Shown: piece after piece, positions 17,307 through 25,843 of the stretch
Position numbering within the stretch: position 1 is the stretch's first letter
How the letters are laid out: each line of letters opens with the position of its first letter
The notes under the pieces: generated by a model
Databases searched by the model: none
What the model saw: the letters and a program-made list of their open reading frames with translations, nothing else
Told to the model about the DNA's origin: nothing
Assembly (NCBI RefSeq): GCF_016124325.1
Contig: NZ_WGNY01000008.1
Location: 1 to 64,000, forward strand
Direction: 5' to 3'
DNA: 64,000 nt
From: Phenylobacterium sp.
Lineage (GTDB): Bacteria; Pseudomonadota; Alphaproteobacteria; Caulobacterales; Caulobacteraceae
Program-made: the position numbers and the translations under genes

Positions 17307-17983
17307 TAGTCCTCGCCCTCGATCCGCCCGTCCACCATGTGGACCCGCCGGTCCGCGGCGGCGGCGACCTCCATGTCGTGGGTGACGCAGACCACGGCCC
17401 GGCGCTCCTCGTGGGCCAGTCGCCGGAACTCCTCCACCACCCGGGCGGAATTGGCCGAGTCGAGATTTCCGGTGGGCTCGTCGCCCAGGATCAGGGCGGG
17501 GTCGTTGGCGAGCGCGCGGGCGATGGCCACCCGCTGGCGCTGGCCGCCCGACATCCGGTCGGGGCGCTTGCCCCCCTCGGCCTCGATGCCCAGCTTGGCC
17601 AGCAGGGCGCGCGCCCGTTCCTCCGCCTCGCGCCCGTCGAGGCCGGCCCGCCGCATCGGCAGCGCCACATTGGCCAGGGCGGTCAGCTCGGGCAGCAGGA
17701 AGTGGAACTGGAAGACGAAGCCGATGTGCCGCAGCCGCAGCCGCGTGCGTTCGGTTTCCGACAGCGCCTCGGTGGCGCGGCCTTCGATCCGCACGCTCCC
17801 GGTGGTCGGCCGGTCGAGCAGGCCGAGGAGGTAGAGGAGCGAGGACTTGCCGCAACCCGACGGGCCGATGATGGCGACGAACTCCCCGCGATCGACGCGG
17901 AGCGAAACGTCGCGCACCAGCACCACGGGCTGGGGATCGGCCAGCCGCCGCGAGACGCCCTCCACCTCCAGCAGCCCGCTCAC
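17306..17983 (-). CDS. ABC transporter ATP-binding protein, MacB/LolD-like
   Basis: A 225-aa ABC ATPase. It has Walker A GPSGCGKSS (residues 40-48), signature MSGGQRQR (144-151), Walker B LILGDEP (164-170) with catalytic Glu169, and switch His202 (VTHD). The sequence is of the MacB/LolD lipoprotein/macrolide-export type. The GTG start overlaps the permease stop (GTGA). It is the last gene of the adaptor-permease-ATPase operon and would power export or envelope-lipid handling. Confidence 0.93.
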   Translation of the reverse strand: MSGLLEVEGVSRRLADPQPVVLVRDVSLRVDRGEFVAIIGPSGCGKSSLLYLLGLLDRPTTGSVRIEGRATEALSETERTRLRLRHIGFVFQFHFLLPELTALANVALPMRRAGLDGREAEERARALLAKLGIEAEGGKRPDRMSGGQRQRVAIARALANDPALILGDEPTGNLDSANSARVVEEFRRLAHEERRAVVCVTHDMEVAAAADRRVHMVDGRIEGED

Positions 17984-19236
17984 GCCGCCCCCCGCAGGAT
18001 GTCCACGGGATCGACCATCGCCGCGCGCCGCGCCGGCAGCCAGGCGGCCACCAGGGCCGAGCCCATCGAGGCGGCGCCGGCGATCAGGTACTGCTCCAGG
18101 CCGCGCTCCAGCGGGATCACCAGCGGCTTGCCCTGGACCGTCAGCGGCGCCCGCGACAGCGCTTCGAGCAGGGCCGTGCCCAGCGCGAAGCCCATGGCCG
18201 CGCCGATCACGCCCACCACCAGCCCCTCGATCAGGAAGACCGTCTGAACGTCGCGGGCCGTAAAGCCCATGGCGCGCAGGATGGCGATGTCGCGCCGCTT
18301 GTCCGCCACGCTGGTCGAGACGCCGGTATAGATGCCGAAGCTGGCCACCAGCATGATCGCCGAGATGACCGCGTAGAGGATCACCCGGCGCGCCACCAGC
18401 AGGTTGAGCACGTCGCGCGAGCGCTCCTGCCACGACTCCCAGGTGTAGCCCCACCGCGCCTCCAGCGCCTTGGCGTCGGCGTCGGCCGCCTGCGGATCGG
18501 CGACCTTCACGTGGAGCTGGTTGACCACGTTGGGCCGCGCGAACAGCACCTGGGCGGTGCGCAGCAGGCCATAGGCGGTGTTGTCGCCCGCGTAGAAGCC
18601 GGCCATGGCGTCGGGCTCCACCAGGGCCAGGATGCGCATGCGCTGGGTCACCCCGGCCGGAGAGACCGCCACCAGCGTGTCGCCCAGCTTGGCCCCCATG
18701 CGGTCGGCGAGCGGGCGGGTGATGATGATCCCGTCGGGCCGCGCCTCCAGGTCGAGCAGGCGTCCGCCCACCAGGCTCGCCTCGATCTTGGCGAGGCGGC
18801 CCTCCAGCCGGGGATCGATGCCGTTCAGCGCCACCGCCTCGGTGCGGCCGGCGAACTGCAGCGTGGCGGCCCCGCTCAGCGACGGCGCGGCGATGGCGCC
18901 GGGCAGCGCCCTCGCGTCGGCCAGCATCGCCGGCCAGTCCTTGAGGCCCCGGACCTCCTCCGCCGGCTTCACGCCCGCCACCGCCACCGCCGCGCCCGGA
19001 TAGGCGTCGCGCGCCGGCTGGCGCGCGCCCGCCCGCTGCTCGTCGCGCACGATGACGTGCGGCGCGGCGTCGATCAGGGTGCGGACGAAGTCCTTGTCCG
19101 AGCCCACCATCATTCCCGACACGGCCAGGAAGAAGCCGACGCCCACGGCCACGCCCACGGTGGCGACCAGCGTCTGGCGCGTGCGCACGACGAGGTGCGC
19201 CATCGAGATGCCGAGCAGCGTGAGGAAGCCGCGCAT
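17980..19236 (-). CDS. ABC transporter permease, FtsX/MacB-like
   Basis: A 418-aa permease with a first transmembrane helix at about 20-45 (VRTRQTLVATVGVAVGVGFF), a large periplasmic MacB-type domain and three C-terminal helices. The FtsX motif VADKRRDIAILRAMGFTARD is visible. The ATG overlaps the adaptor stop by one base (TGATG). The longer frame upstream is antisense-like extension through the adaptor gene and is not real. It forms the membrane part of the efflux complex. Confidence 0.92.
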   Translation of the reverse strand: MRGFLTLLGISMAHLVVRTRQTLVATVGVAVGVGFFLAVSGMMVGSDKDFVRTLIDAAPHVIVRDEQRAGARQPARDAYPGAAVAVAGVKPAEEVRGLKDWPAMLADARALPGAIAAPSLSGAATLQFAGRTEAVALNGIDPRLEGRLAKIEASLVGGRLLDLEARPDGIIITRPLADRMGAKLGDTLVAVSPAGVTQRMRILALVEPDAMAGFYAGDNTAYGLLRTAQVLFARPNVVNQLHVKVADPQAADADAKALEARWGYTWESWQERSRDVLNLLVARRVILYAVISAIMLVASFGIYTGVSTSVADKRRDIAILRAMGFTARDVQTVFLIEGLVVGVIGAAMGFALGTALLEALSRAPLTVQGKPLVIPLERGLEQYLIAGAASMGSALVAAWLPARRAAMVDPVDILRGAA

Positions 19237-20306
19237 CAGGAGCCGATCGAGAGGCGCGTTCCGTCCTTCAGCTTTTCCGGCGGGTCCAGCACGACGGTCT
19301 GGCCGGCCTTGAGGCCTTCGGTGATCTCGGTGCGCTCCACGCCCTTGGTTCCGGTCTTCACGGCCTGGCGTCGGGCGCGGCCGTCCCGCACCAGCCAGAC
19401 CGCGCCGTCCCGCAGCGCGGCCGTGGGCGCCAGCACCGCGTCGGCGCGCCGCGCGGTGACGAGATTGGCCTCCACCGTCATCCCCGGCTTCAGCGTGCTG
19501 TCGGGGTCCAGCGCCAGCCGCGCGCGGAACACCCGGCCGGTCGAGTCGCCCTGCGGCGTGATTTCGCTGATCCGCGCGTCGAACACCTGGCCGGGGAACG
19601 AGTCCGAGCGCACCGCCGCCGCCTGCCCCACCGCCAGCCGGCCCACGTCGCGCTCGTCGATGTCGGCGGTGATGCGCAGCGCGCCGGTGTCGGCCACCAC
19701 GAACATCGCCTTGCCCACGCTGGCCAGGTCGCCCGGCTCGGCCTCGCGGCGGATCACCCGGCCGGCGAACGGCGCCTTGATGCGATAGTCGGCCAGCCGC
19801 GCCCGCGCGCTCTTCGCCGCCGCGTCCGCGGCGCGCGCCTGGGCGAGCGCGTCCTCCCAGGCGGCCTTCGCGCCGAAGCCGGCCTCGTGCAGCCGCGTCT
19901 GCCGGGCCGCCGTGGCGCGGGCCAGGGCGGCCTGGGCCTCCAGCTGCAGGGTCGTCCCTTCCTGCGGCCCGTCGTCGAGCTGGGCGAGGGTCTGGCCGGG
20001 GCGCACCGCATCGCCCTCGTGCGCCAGCACCTGGCGGATCGGGGCGGTCACCACCGGGGCGATGCTGGCCTGGCGCACATATTCCACGACGCCCGAGGCG
20101 TAGACCGCGTCCACCGCCTCGCCCGTGACCACCTGGGCCGTCTTCACCTCGACCGGCTTCAGCACCGACCAGGCCCCGAAACCGCCGGCCGCGGCCAGCG
20201 CCAGGACGATCAGCCCCCGCCGCCAGGGCCACCGTCGCCGCCGGGGCGGCGGTCCCGGCCGCGCCGCTTCCGGCTCGCTCACCACGCGCAGATCATGGAT
20301 GGCCAT
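19236..20306 (-). CDS. periplasmic adaptor (HlyD/RND-MFP family)
   Basis: A 356-aa membrane fusion protein. It has an Arg-rich cytoplasmic start, one transmembrane helix (about 33-50), a lipoyl-like half (VTAPIRQVLAHEGDAV), an alpha-hairpin and the return lipoyl motif IKAPFAGRVIRREAEPGD. Beta-barrel and membrane-proximal domains follow. ATG at 20306 is preceded by GGAGG with an 8-nt gap. It links the MacB-like permease to an outer membrane channel encoded elsewhere. It is probably repressed by the divergent TetR. Confidence 0.92.
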   Translation of the reverse strand: MAIHDLRVVSEPEAARPGPPPRRRRWPWRRGLIVLALAAAGGFGAWSVLKPVEVKTAQVVTGEAVDAVYASGVVEYVRQASIAPVVTAPIRQVLAHEGDAVRPGQTLAQLDDGPQEGTTLQLEAQAALARATAARQTRLHEAGFGAKAAWEDALAQARAADAAAKSARARLADYRIKAPFAGRVIRREAEPGDLASVGKAMFVVADTGALRITADIDERDVGRLAVGQAAAVRSDSFPGQVFDARISEITPQGDSTGRVFRARLALDPDSTLKPGMTVEANLVTARRADAVLAPTAALRDGAVWLVRDGRARRQAVKTGTKGVERTEITEGLKAGQTVVLDPPEKLKDGTRLSIGS

Positions 20307-20332
20307 AAGCAACGCCTCCGCGACGCGGACCC

Positions 20333-20357
20333 TAGTAGACCGACGGTCGGTCTGCTA
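20333..20357. promoter_or_regulatory. TetR operator between efflux operon and its regulator
   Basis: AGACCGAC (20337-20344) and GTCGGTCT (20346-20353) form a perfect dyad around one base. Outer TAG (20333-20335) and CTA (20355-20357) extend it to 25 bp with one mismatched pair. It sits 27 bp upstream of the adaptor start and 50 bp before tetR, so one repressor could control both directions. The sequence matches the common TetR half-site style GACCGNC. Confidence 0.8.
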
Positions 20358-20406
20358 TCGGAATCGGACGCGGAGCCTGCTTTTCCAGACCGCGGGCGCG
20401 AGGGCC

Positions 20407-21117
20407 ATGACGGCAATCAAGACGACGGTGCGGATCAAGCGGGCGCCGGCCGAGCGGCGGGCGCAGTTCCTCGACTGCGCCCAGGCCCTGTTCTTCACCC
20501 GCGGCTACGACGCCGCCACGGTCAACGACATCATCGAGCGCGCAGGGCTCTCGAAGGGCGCGTTCTATCACTACTTCGACTCGAAGGAGGCGCTGCTCGA
20601 CGCCCTGACCGAGCGGGTGGCGGCCCAGATCGTCGCCGATGCCGAGGCCGTGCTGGAGGACCCTGCGCTCGACGCCCTGTCGCGCCTCAACGCCTTCCTC
20701 GAGCAGGGCCGCCAGTGGAAGATCGAGCGCGCGCCGGCGCTCAAGTCGGCCTACACGGCGGTGCTGCGCGCCGACAACGTCATGCTCAACCAGCGCCTGA
20801 TCGACGCCACGGCCCGCGTGGTGCTGCCGGTGCTGACGGACATCGTGCGGGAAGGCGTTCGCGAGGGCCTCTTCCACCCGCCTTCACCCGAGATGGTGGC
20901 CGAGATTCTCCTGCAGATGTCGCACGCGCGGATGTCGGTCGCGGTCGAGGCCATGGCCCGCGCCGCGGCCGGCGACCTCGACGGGGCCGTGGCCTTGCTG
21001 GAATCCCGCCTGGCCGACGAGTCCGCCGTGGTCGAGCGCCTGCTGGGCGTCGCGCCCGGCTCCGTGCGGCTGGTGGAGCCGGGCTTCCTGCGCGCGATGC
21101 TGGCGGCCTTGAGCTAG
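20407..21117 (+). CDS. TetR family repressor of the adjacent efflux operon
   Basis: A 236-aa TetR protein. The HTH is textbook (RRAQFLDCAQALFFTRGYDA, then VNDIIERAGLSKGAFYHYF, residues about 17-55), with a large C-terminal ligand domain. The start is ATG at 20407; longer frames upstream run through the divergent promoter. Position and operator indicate control of the adaptor-permease-ATPase genes. The inducer is probably an exported compound, which is inference. Confidence 0.9.
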   Translation: MTAIKTTVRIKRAPAERRAQFLDCAQALFFTRGYDAATVNDIIERAGLSKGAFYHYFDSKEALLDALTERVAAQIVADAEAVLEDPALDALSRLNAFLEQGRQWKIERAPALKSAYTAVLRADNVMLNQRLIDATARVVLPVLTDIVREGVREGLFHPPSPEMVAEILLQMSHARMSVAVEAMARAAAGDLDGAVALLESRLADESAVVERLLGVAPGSVRLVEPGFLRAMLAALS

Positions 21118-21123
21118 AACATG

Positions 21124-21170
21124 TTGATCCCCTCACGACGCGCCTCGTCGTAAGAGGAAGGCCTCTAGGC
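21124..21170. terminator. hairpin between convergent tetR and PEPxxWA gene
   Basis: CCTCACGACG and CGTCGTAAGAGG pair (one bulged base) just after the tetR stop. AAGGCCTCTA follows, the same module found in the 17192-17244 element. There is no U tract, so it is a repeat-type, possibly bidirectional terminator. Confidence 0.45.
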
Positions 21171-21794
21171 GCCGGCGAAGGCGGCCGCCCTGCGGCGGCG
21201 CAGGGCCGACCCCAGCCCGCCGAAACCCACCAGCATCAGCGCCCAGGTCGCCGGCTCCGGCACGCCGCCGGGCGCCCCGCCCGAACCCCGGGTCTCGGAC
21301 GAGAAGGTGACGGGCGCCGTGCCATCATAGAGCGCGATGTCGAAGGCCAGGTCGCCGCCCGTGGTCGGGATGACGTTGGCGATCACCTGGACGAGGGGGT
21401 TGGAGCCGACCGGCCCGAACGCCGTCGTCAGGTCCTGCGGCGTGGTCGTCTTCCAGAGCAGGATGTTGCGCAGTCCGGGCAGGTAGGTGTCGAACGCCAC
21501 CTGGCCGGTGAGGGTGTCGTTGTAGAGCGCCGTGGGCGTGAGGATCGTGAACCCATCGAACCCGTCGATCACGCCCTGGGCCGAGATCAGCGGATCCAGC
21601 GTCTGGAGGGTCCCGGCCGCCACCACCTGGTCGGTGTCGCCGGTCAGGGTGAAGGTGAAGCCGGCGTCGCTGAAGGCCTGGCCGTCGAGGTGTCCGCTCG
21701 CCGAGCCCGTGATGGTGTAGACCACCGGGGCGGCCTGGGCGGCCGACGCGGCGAGCGTGAAGGCGGCGAACGCCGCGATCAGTCCAGTTTTCAC
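21165..21794 (-). CDS. PEPxxWA-CTERM sorting domain protein
   Basis: A 209-aa exported protein. The GTG at 21794 follows GGAG by about 6 nt and opens a signal peptide (VKTGLIAAFAAFTLAASAAQ, cut near AQAAPV). The body is strand-rich with no recognised enzyme motif. The C-terminus is PEPATWALMLVGFGGLGSAL then RRRR, the exosortase-recognised sorting signal. It is one of two adjacent PEPxxWA genes on this strand. Confidence 0.87.
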   Translation of the reverse strand: MKTGLIAAFAAFTLAASAAQAAPVVYTITGSASGHLDGQAFSDAGFTFTLTGDTDQVVAAGTLQTLDPLISAQGVIDGFDGFTILTPTALYNDTLTGQVAFDTYLPGLRNILLWKTTTPQDLTTAFGPVGSNPLVQVIANVIPTTGGDLAFDIALYDGTAPVTFSSETRGSGGAPGGVPEPATWALMLVGFGGLGSALRRRRAAAFAGA

Positions 21795-21891
21795 GATCGT
21801 CTCCGAACTTGCGCCGCCGTCGCGGACGCAGGGCGTCGGCGGCGGCGGCATGATTTGATGAGCGCCCTCGCGGGCGGCGGATATGGCGGGG

Positions 21892-22575
21892 TCAGGCGGC
21901 CTGGAGCGCCGCGGCGCCGCGGCGGCGAAGCATCGCCCCCAACCCGCCGAAGCCCAGCAGCATCAGCGCCCAGGTCGCCGGCTCCGGCACGCCGCCCACC
22001 GGCTCGTCGATGGCGACGCCGGCGCCCGCGTAGGTGAAGTCGTCGATGAAGGCGGCGTCGTGGTACGTCGTCAGCGCCTCGGTGTTCGTGAGCGTGGCCC
22101 GCGTGATGCTGGACGCCGAATAGCCGAAGTAGTCGCCGGCGTTGGATCCGTGCACCGGGCTCAGCGCGACGGCCTCGATCAGATCGGCGCCGTTGTAGAC
22201 CGCGAGCGACCAGACGACGTCCGTCGCGCCGAAGTTGAAGGTGAAGGCGGTCACGGGGCTCGTGAAGTCGAACACCCATTGCAGCGTGTCGCCGGACCCG
22301 CCGTTGTCGAGATAGTGGCCGGAGGTGTTGTAGTTGCCGCCGTAGAGGCTATCGATGTGGAGCTGGCCGCTGCCGCCGGCTCCCGACAGCGTCACCCCGC
22401 CGAACGTCTTGCTTCCGAAGCTCGACAGCGGCTCCGCATCGAAATCGATCGTCGTCCCGCCCGCGACCGCAGCGTCCGTCGGCGCCCCGCCCGTCCCGGA
22501 CAGGAAGGCGGCCGAAGCCGAACTCGCCGAAGCGATCATGAGAGCCGCGGCGACGCCGCCAAGAAGAACACGCAT
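21892..22575 (-). CDS. PEPxxWA-CTERM sorting domain protein
   Basis: A 227-aa exported protein starting at ATG 22575 with AGGGGTGG upstream. The signal peptide is MRVLLGGVAAALMIASASSA. The central region (FDFTSPVTAFTFNFG, VVWSLAVYNGADL, AAFIDDFTYAG) resembles the beta-sandwich architecture of other PEP-CTERM extracellular proteins. It ends PEPATWALMLLGFGGLGAML then RRR. It lies 97 bp upstream of the other PEPxxWA gene. Confidence 0.87.
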   Translation of the reverse strand: MRVLLGGVAAALMIASASSASAAFLSGTGGAPTDAAVAGGTTIDFDAEPLSSFGSKTFGGVTLSGAGGSGQLHIDSLYGGNYNTSGHYLDNGGSGDTLQWVFDFTSPVTAFTFNFGATDVVWSLAVYNGADLIEAVALSPVHGSNAGDYFGYSASSITRATLTNTEALTTYHDAAFIDDFTYAGAGVAIDEPVGGVPEPATWALMLLGFGGLGAMLRRRGAAALQAA

Positions 22576-22716
22576 ATCAAACCACCCCTGAAACCCATCG
22601 TTGGGCCGCAAGGCTAGGTGGGGCGCCCTCACGCGGTCAGGTGCATCGGCGTGCGCGGAATTGCACGGCTGCGCGCCTGAGGCGAAGTTCTCGCCCGAGA
22701 CGGGAATTCCGACAGC

Positions 22717-24138
22717 CTATTGATTAACCTTACAGATTTCGGCTCGCACGCCGGCAAGCCGCGCGCGGCTGACCGGCAGGGGCTCGCCCGCCGCCATCTC
22801 CAGGCCCCAGCGGCCGCCCCGCGCCGAAAGCCGGCGCGCGTGGGCGAGATTGGCGATGGCCGAGCGATGGACCCGCAGGAACGGCGGCGGCAGCGTCTGC
22901 TCCAGTTGGTCGAGGCGCGCGGCGTGCAGCAGCGTGCGCCCGTCGGTCAGCCGCAGTTCGGCGTAGTCGTCGGCGCCGACGATGGCGGCGATATGGTCCA
23001 GCCGCACGATCTCCACGCCCCGGCCGGCGGCCACGCTCAGGCTGTCGGGCCGGGTCGCGGCCCGGACCAGCTCGTCCTCCCGCGCGGTCGCGAGGCGCCG
23101 CAGCCGCACGACCTCGGCCACCAGCAGCGCGAGCGCCAGGGCGGCCATCACCATGAACAGCGAGAGGTCGAGGAAGGCGTCCGGCGCCGCCAGCAGCAGC
23201 GCCAGGAAGCCGCCCAGCGCCGCCAGCGCCGCGCGCGCGCCGGGCGCGCCGCGCCTCAGGCCCAGCGCCGCCGCGACCGCCGAGACGCCCGCGCCCAGGA
23301 TCAGCGCCAGGCCGGTGCGGGTGTCGAAGCCGATGGGCAGGACGGCGGCCACGGCGCCGGCCGCGGCGGTCAGCGCGGGCGGGAGCCAGCGGCGGCGCGC
23401 CAGGAACCGTTCGCCGGCGAAGGCCGACAGCAGCACAGCGAACGCCCAGGCCGCCGCCAGGATCACCACCAGGCGCACGGCCTGCACCGGATAGGCGTAG
23501 GGCAGCAGCGAGCGCCACATCTCCGCGCCGGCCTGCAGCAGCGCCGCGCCCGACAGCGCCGCGAGCAGCGCGCTGGAGCGGGTGCGCTCCAGGATCGCCA
23601 GCGCCAGGAAGTAGAGGCAGCCGGCCAGCAGCGCCCCCGCGGCGACCAGCGTCGGCGCCAGCCGCCAGGCTCCGCGCGGCGCCGGTCGGTCGGGCGCGAT
23701 CCCGAACGCGTGGGTCGGCGCGCCCAGCCGGACGGGGCTCAGGTGGCCGGACATCCTCAGGGCGATCTCGTTGCCGTCCGCCCGCCAGAGGTCGGGCGGG
23801 ATCGGGAAGCTCGCATCCATCAGGCCCGGCCGCTCGTCGGCGGGGTCGGCGGCGGGCCGTCCGTTGCGCCCGATGAGCACGCCGTTGAACCACACCTCCG
23901 AGGCGGCCATCGAGGAGATGTGGACGCGCATGGGTCCCGTCGGCGTCCCGCGGACCTGCGCGATCACCCAGATCAGCCGCTTCTGGGCGTCGATCCGATA
24001 CCAGGGGACGGGCCGGCAACCGCGCCGCGCCGCGTCGCAGGCCTCGATCCCCGTGATCCGCGGCTCCGCCGGCGCGGTCTGGGCGTGCGCCGTCCCGGCG
24101 GCCAGCAGGGCGACGGCGAAGAGGAGCGCGCGGAGCAT
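22717..24138 (-). CDS. membrane-bound LytTR-domain regulator
   Basis: A 473-aa protein with a signal peptide (MLRALLFAVALLAAGTAHAQ). A periplasmic domain with two close cysteines follows (EACDAARRGC), then about seven transmembrane helices (residues about 155-345). The C-terminus is a LytTR DNA-binding domain (about 370-470; VEIVRLDHIAAIVGADDYAE, FLRVHRSAIANLAHARRL). It thus looks like a one-component sensor that binds DNA from the membrane. It has no kinase or receiver. Targets might include the two PEPxxWA genes beside it, which is only inference. Confidence 0.82.
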   Translation of the reverse strand: MLRALLFAVALLAAGTAHAQTAPAEPRITGIEACDAARRGCRPVPWYRIDAQKRLIWVIAQVRGTPTGPMRVHISSMAASEVWFNGVLIGRNGRPAADPADERPGLMDASFPIPPDLWRADGNEIALRMSGHLSPVRLGAPTHAFGIAPDRPAPRGAWRLAPTLVAAGALLAGCLYFLALAILERTRSSALLAALSGAALLQAGAEMWRSLLPYAYPVQAVRLVVILAAAWAFAVLLSAFAGERFLARRRWLPPALTAAAGAVAAVLPIGFDTRTGLALILGAGVSAVAAALGLRRGAPGARAALAALGGFLALLLAAPDAFLDLSLFMVMAALALALLVAEVVRLRRLATAREDELVRAATRPDSLSVAAGRGVEIVRLDHIAAIVGADDYAELRLTDGRTLLHAARLDQLEQTLPPPFLRVHRSAIANLAHARRLSARGGRWGLEMAAGEPLPVSRARLAGVRAEICKVNQ

Positions 24139-24270
24139 CGCGCCAACCTAACCCGCCGCGGCCGGCCCGCGGCGTCATTTCACCGATCCCGCCCGCCGTT
24201 TCGCCGAGCCGCGGCCCCACGACCGCGCGAGGCGCGCTCCTATCGGGGTTCCCGTGACCAAGGAGCGTTC

Positions 24271-25722
24271 ATGTATCTCCGCACCCGGCGCGCGATCCTC
24301 GGGACCGCCGCCGCCTTCGCCCTCCCCGCCCTGATGCCGGGCGCCGCGCGCGCCGCGTTCAAGGCGGGGCCCGGCGAGTTCCGCGCCATCGACGGCTCGA
24401 CCTCCGACGTCGTCTACGGCGAGTTCCAGGTCCCCGAGAAGCGCGGCGACCCGGCCTCGCGCACCCTCACCCTGCGCTACGCCCGCTTCCCGGCGACCAC
24501 GCCAAATCCCGGGCCGCCGCTGGTCTATCTGGCCGGCGGACCAGGCGGGCCCGGCACGGGCACGGCGATGGGCCCCAGGTTCCCGATCTTCCAGGCCCTG
24601 CGGCAGGTGGGCGACGTGATCGCCTTCGACCAGCGCGGGACCGGCTACTCCAACCAGATCCCCCGCATCCGGCCGGTCCAGGCGCCCGAACTGTCCCTCA
24701 CCCGCGACGGCATGACCGATTGGTATCGCGCCGAGCTCGTCCGCTGCTTCGGCCTGTGGCGCGACCAGGGGATCGCCATGGAGGCCTACAACACCGTCGA
24801 GAGCGCCCACGACCTCGACGACCTGCGCCGCCACCTGGGCGCCGACAGGATCGATCTCTGGGGCATCAGCTACGGCACGCATCTGGCCCAGGCGGCGCTG
24901 AAGTATCACGGCGACCGGATCGGCCGCGTGGCCCTGGCCAGCCTGGAGGGCCTGGACCAGACCGTGAAGCTGCCCGCGCGCGTCGACGGCTATCTGGAAC
25001 GCGTGGCCGAGCTGATCCGCGGCGAGTCCGCCGCCCGCGCCGCCTGTCCCGACCTCGTTGGCCTGATGCGCCGGGTCCACGCCCGCCTCGACGCCGCCCC
25101 GTCCCGCGTGAGCGTCGTGCTCGACCGCGACGCCCCGCCCACCGAGGTGGAGGTCGGCGCCTTCCCGCTGCAGCTCATGGCCGGCGGCCTGGTCAAGAAC
25201 CCCTCCAGCCTGGTGCGCCTGCCCCGCCTCTACGCCCAAATCGACAGGGCCGACGCGGCCGCCGCCGGCCGGATGATCGCGCTGGCGGTCGGCCGCATGG
25301 GCGGCGTGGGCGGCATGTCCGACGCCATGGACATGGCCTCCGGAATCTCCGCGGCGCGTCTGGCCCGCGTGGAGACCCAGGCGAAGACCGCGGTGCTGGG
25401 CGACGCGCTCAACTTCCCCATGCCGCACGTCCGCGGCGCCGTGGCCGGGATCGAGCTGGACGACAGCTTCCGCGCGCCCTTCCGCACCCGGGTCCCGGCG
25501 CTGCTGATCTCCGGCAGCCTCGACGGGCGCACGCCCCTGGCCGAGCAGCGCGAGGTGGGAAAGCAGTTCGCCGACAAGCGCTGGCTCACCGTCGAGAACG
25601 CCGGCCACGACGTGCTGGAGACGACGCCCGAGGTGGCGAAGCGGCTGGTCGCCTTCTTCCGGGGCGAGCGCCTGTCCGACGAGACCATCGCCCTGCCGCC
25701 GGTCAGCTTCGCGCCCGGATAG
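24271..25722 (+). CDS. exported alpha/beta hydrolase, tripeptidyl-aminopeptidase-like
   Basis: A 483-aa hydrolase. The start at ATG 24271 follows AAGGAGCG. An N-terminal RTRRAILGTAAAFALP leader looks like a Sec or weak Tat signal. The nucleophile is Ser200 in GISYGT, with an oxyanion-region GGPGGPG (90-96) and DQRGTGYS. The acid (SGSLDGRTP, about 417) and the His (ENAGHDVLE, about 445) complete the triad. The layout matches the proline iminopeptidase/tripeptidyl aminopeptidase group. The long frame upstream across the LytTR gene is not real. Confidence 0.88.
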   Translation: MYLRTRRAILGTAAAFALPALMPGAARAAFKAGPGEFRAIDGSTSDVVYGEFQVPEKRGDPASRTLTLRYARFPATTPNPGPPLVYLAGGPGGPGTGTAMGPRFPIFQALRQVGDVIAFDQRGTGYSNQIPRIRPVQAPELSLTRDGMTDWYRAELVRCFGLWRDQGIAMEAYNTVESAHDLDDLRRHLGADRIDLWGISYGTHLAQAALKYHGDRIGRVALASLEGLDQTVKLPARVDGYLERVAELIRGESAARAACPDLVGLMRRVHARLDAAPSRVSVVLDRDAPPTEVEVGAFPLQLMAGGLVKNPSSLVRLPRLYAQIDRADAAAAGRMIALAVGRMGGVGGMSDAMDMASGISAARLARVETQAKTAVLGDALNFPMPHVRGAVAGIELDDSFRAPFRTRVPALLISGSLDGRTPLAEQREVGKQFADKRWLTVENAGHDVLETTPEVAKRLVAFFRGERLSDETIALPPVSFAPG

Positions 25723-25776
25723 CGTGACGGCTCAGGTTGAAGATCCGCTCAACGCTTTGAAATTATTATATATCGT

Positions 25777-25808
25777 CATGGCCCGGCTTGTCCGGGCCAC
25801 CCATGAAC
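25777..25808. repeat. REP-like palindromic repeat (type B)
   Basis: GGCCCGG (25780-25786) pairs with CCGGGCC (25792-25798) around CTTGT, followed by ACCCATGAAC. The same element recurs at 36426-36460 and, inverted, at 36513-36546. It lies between convergent genes. Confidence 0.7.
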
Positions 25809-25843
25809 ATTGACGGCGAGGGTCGGTTGATTGGGTCCTCGAC

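Noticed and set aside
22720..24270. upstream extension of the alpha/beta hydrolase frame to 1000 codons
   Set aside because: The extra part is antisense to the LytTR gene; a good ribosome-binding site and signal peptide mark the start at 24271.
25728..25774. AT-rich stretch after the alpha/beta hydrolase considered as a promoter
   Set aside because: It faces no gene start in either direction; more likely part of a terminator or repeat border.
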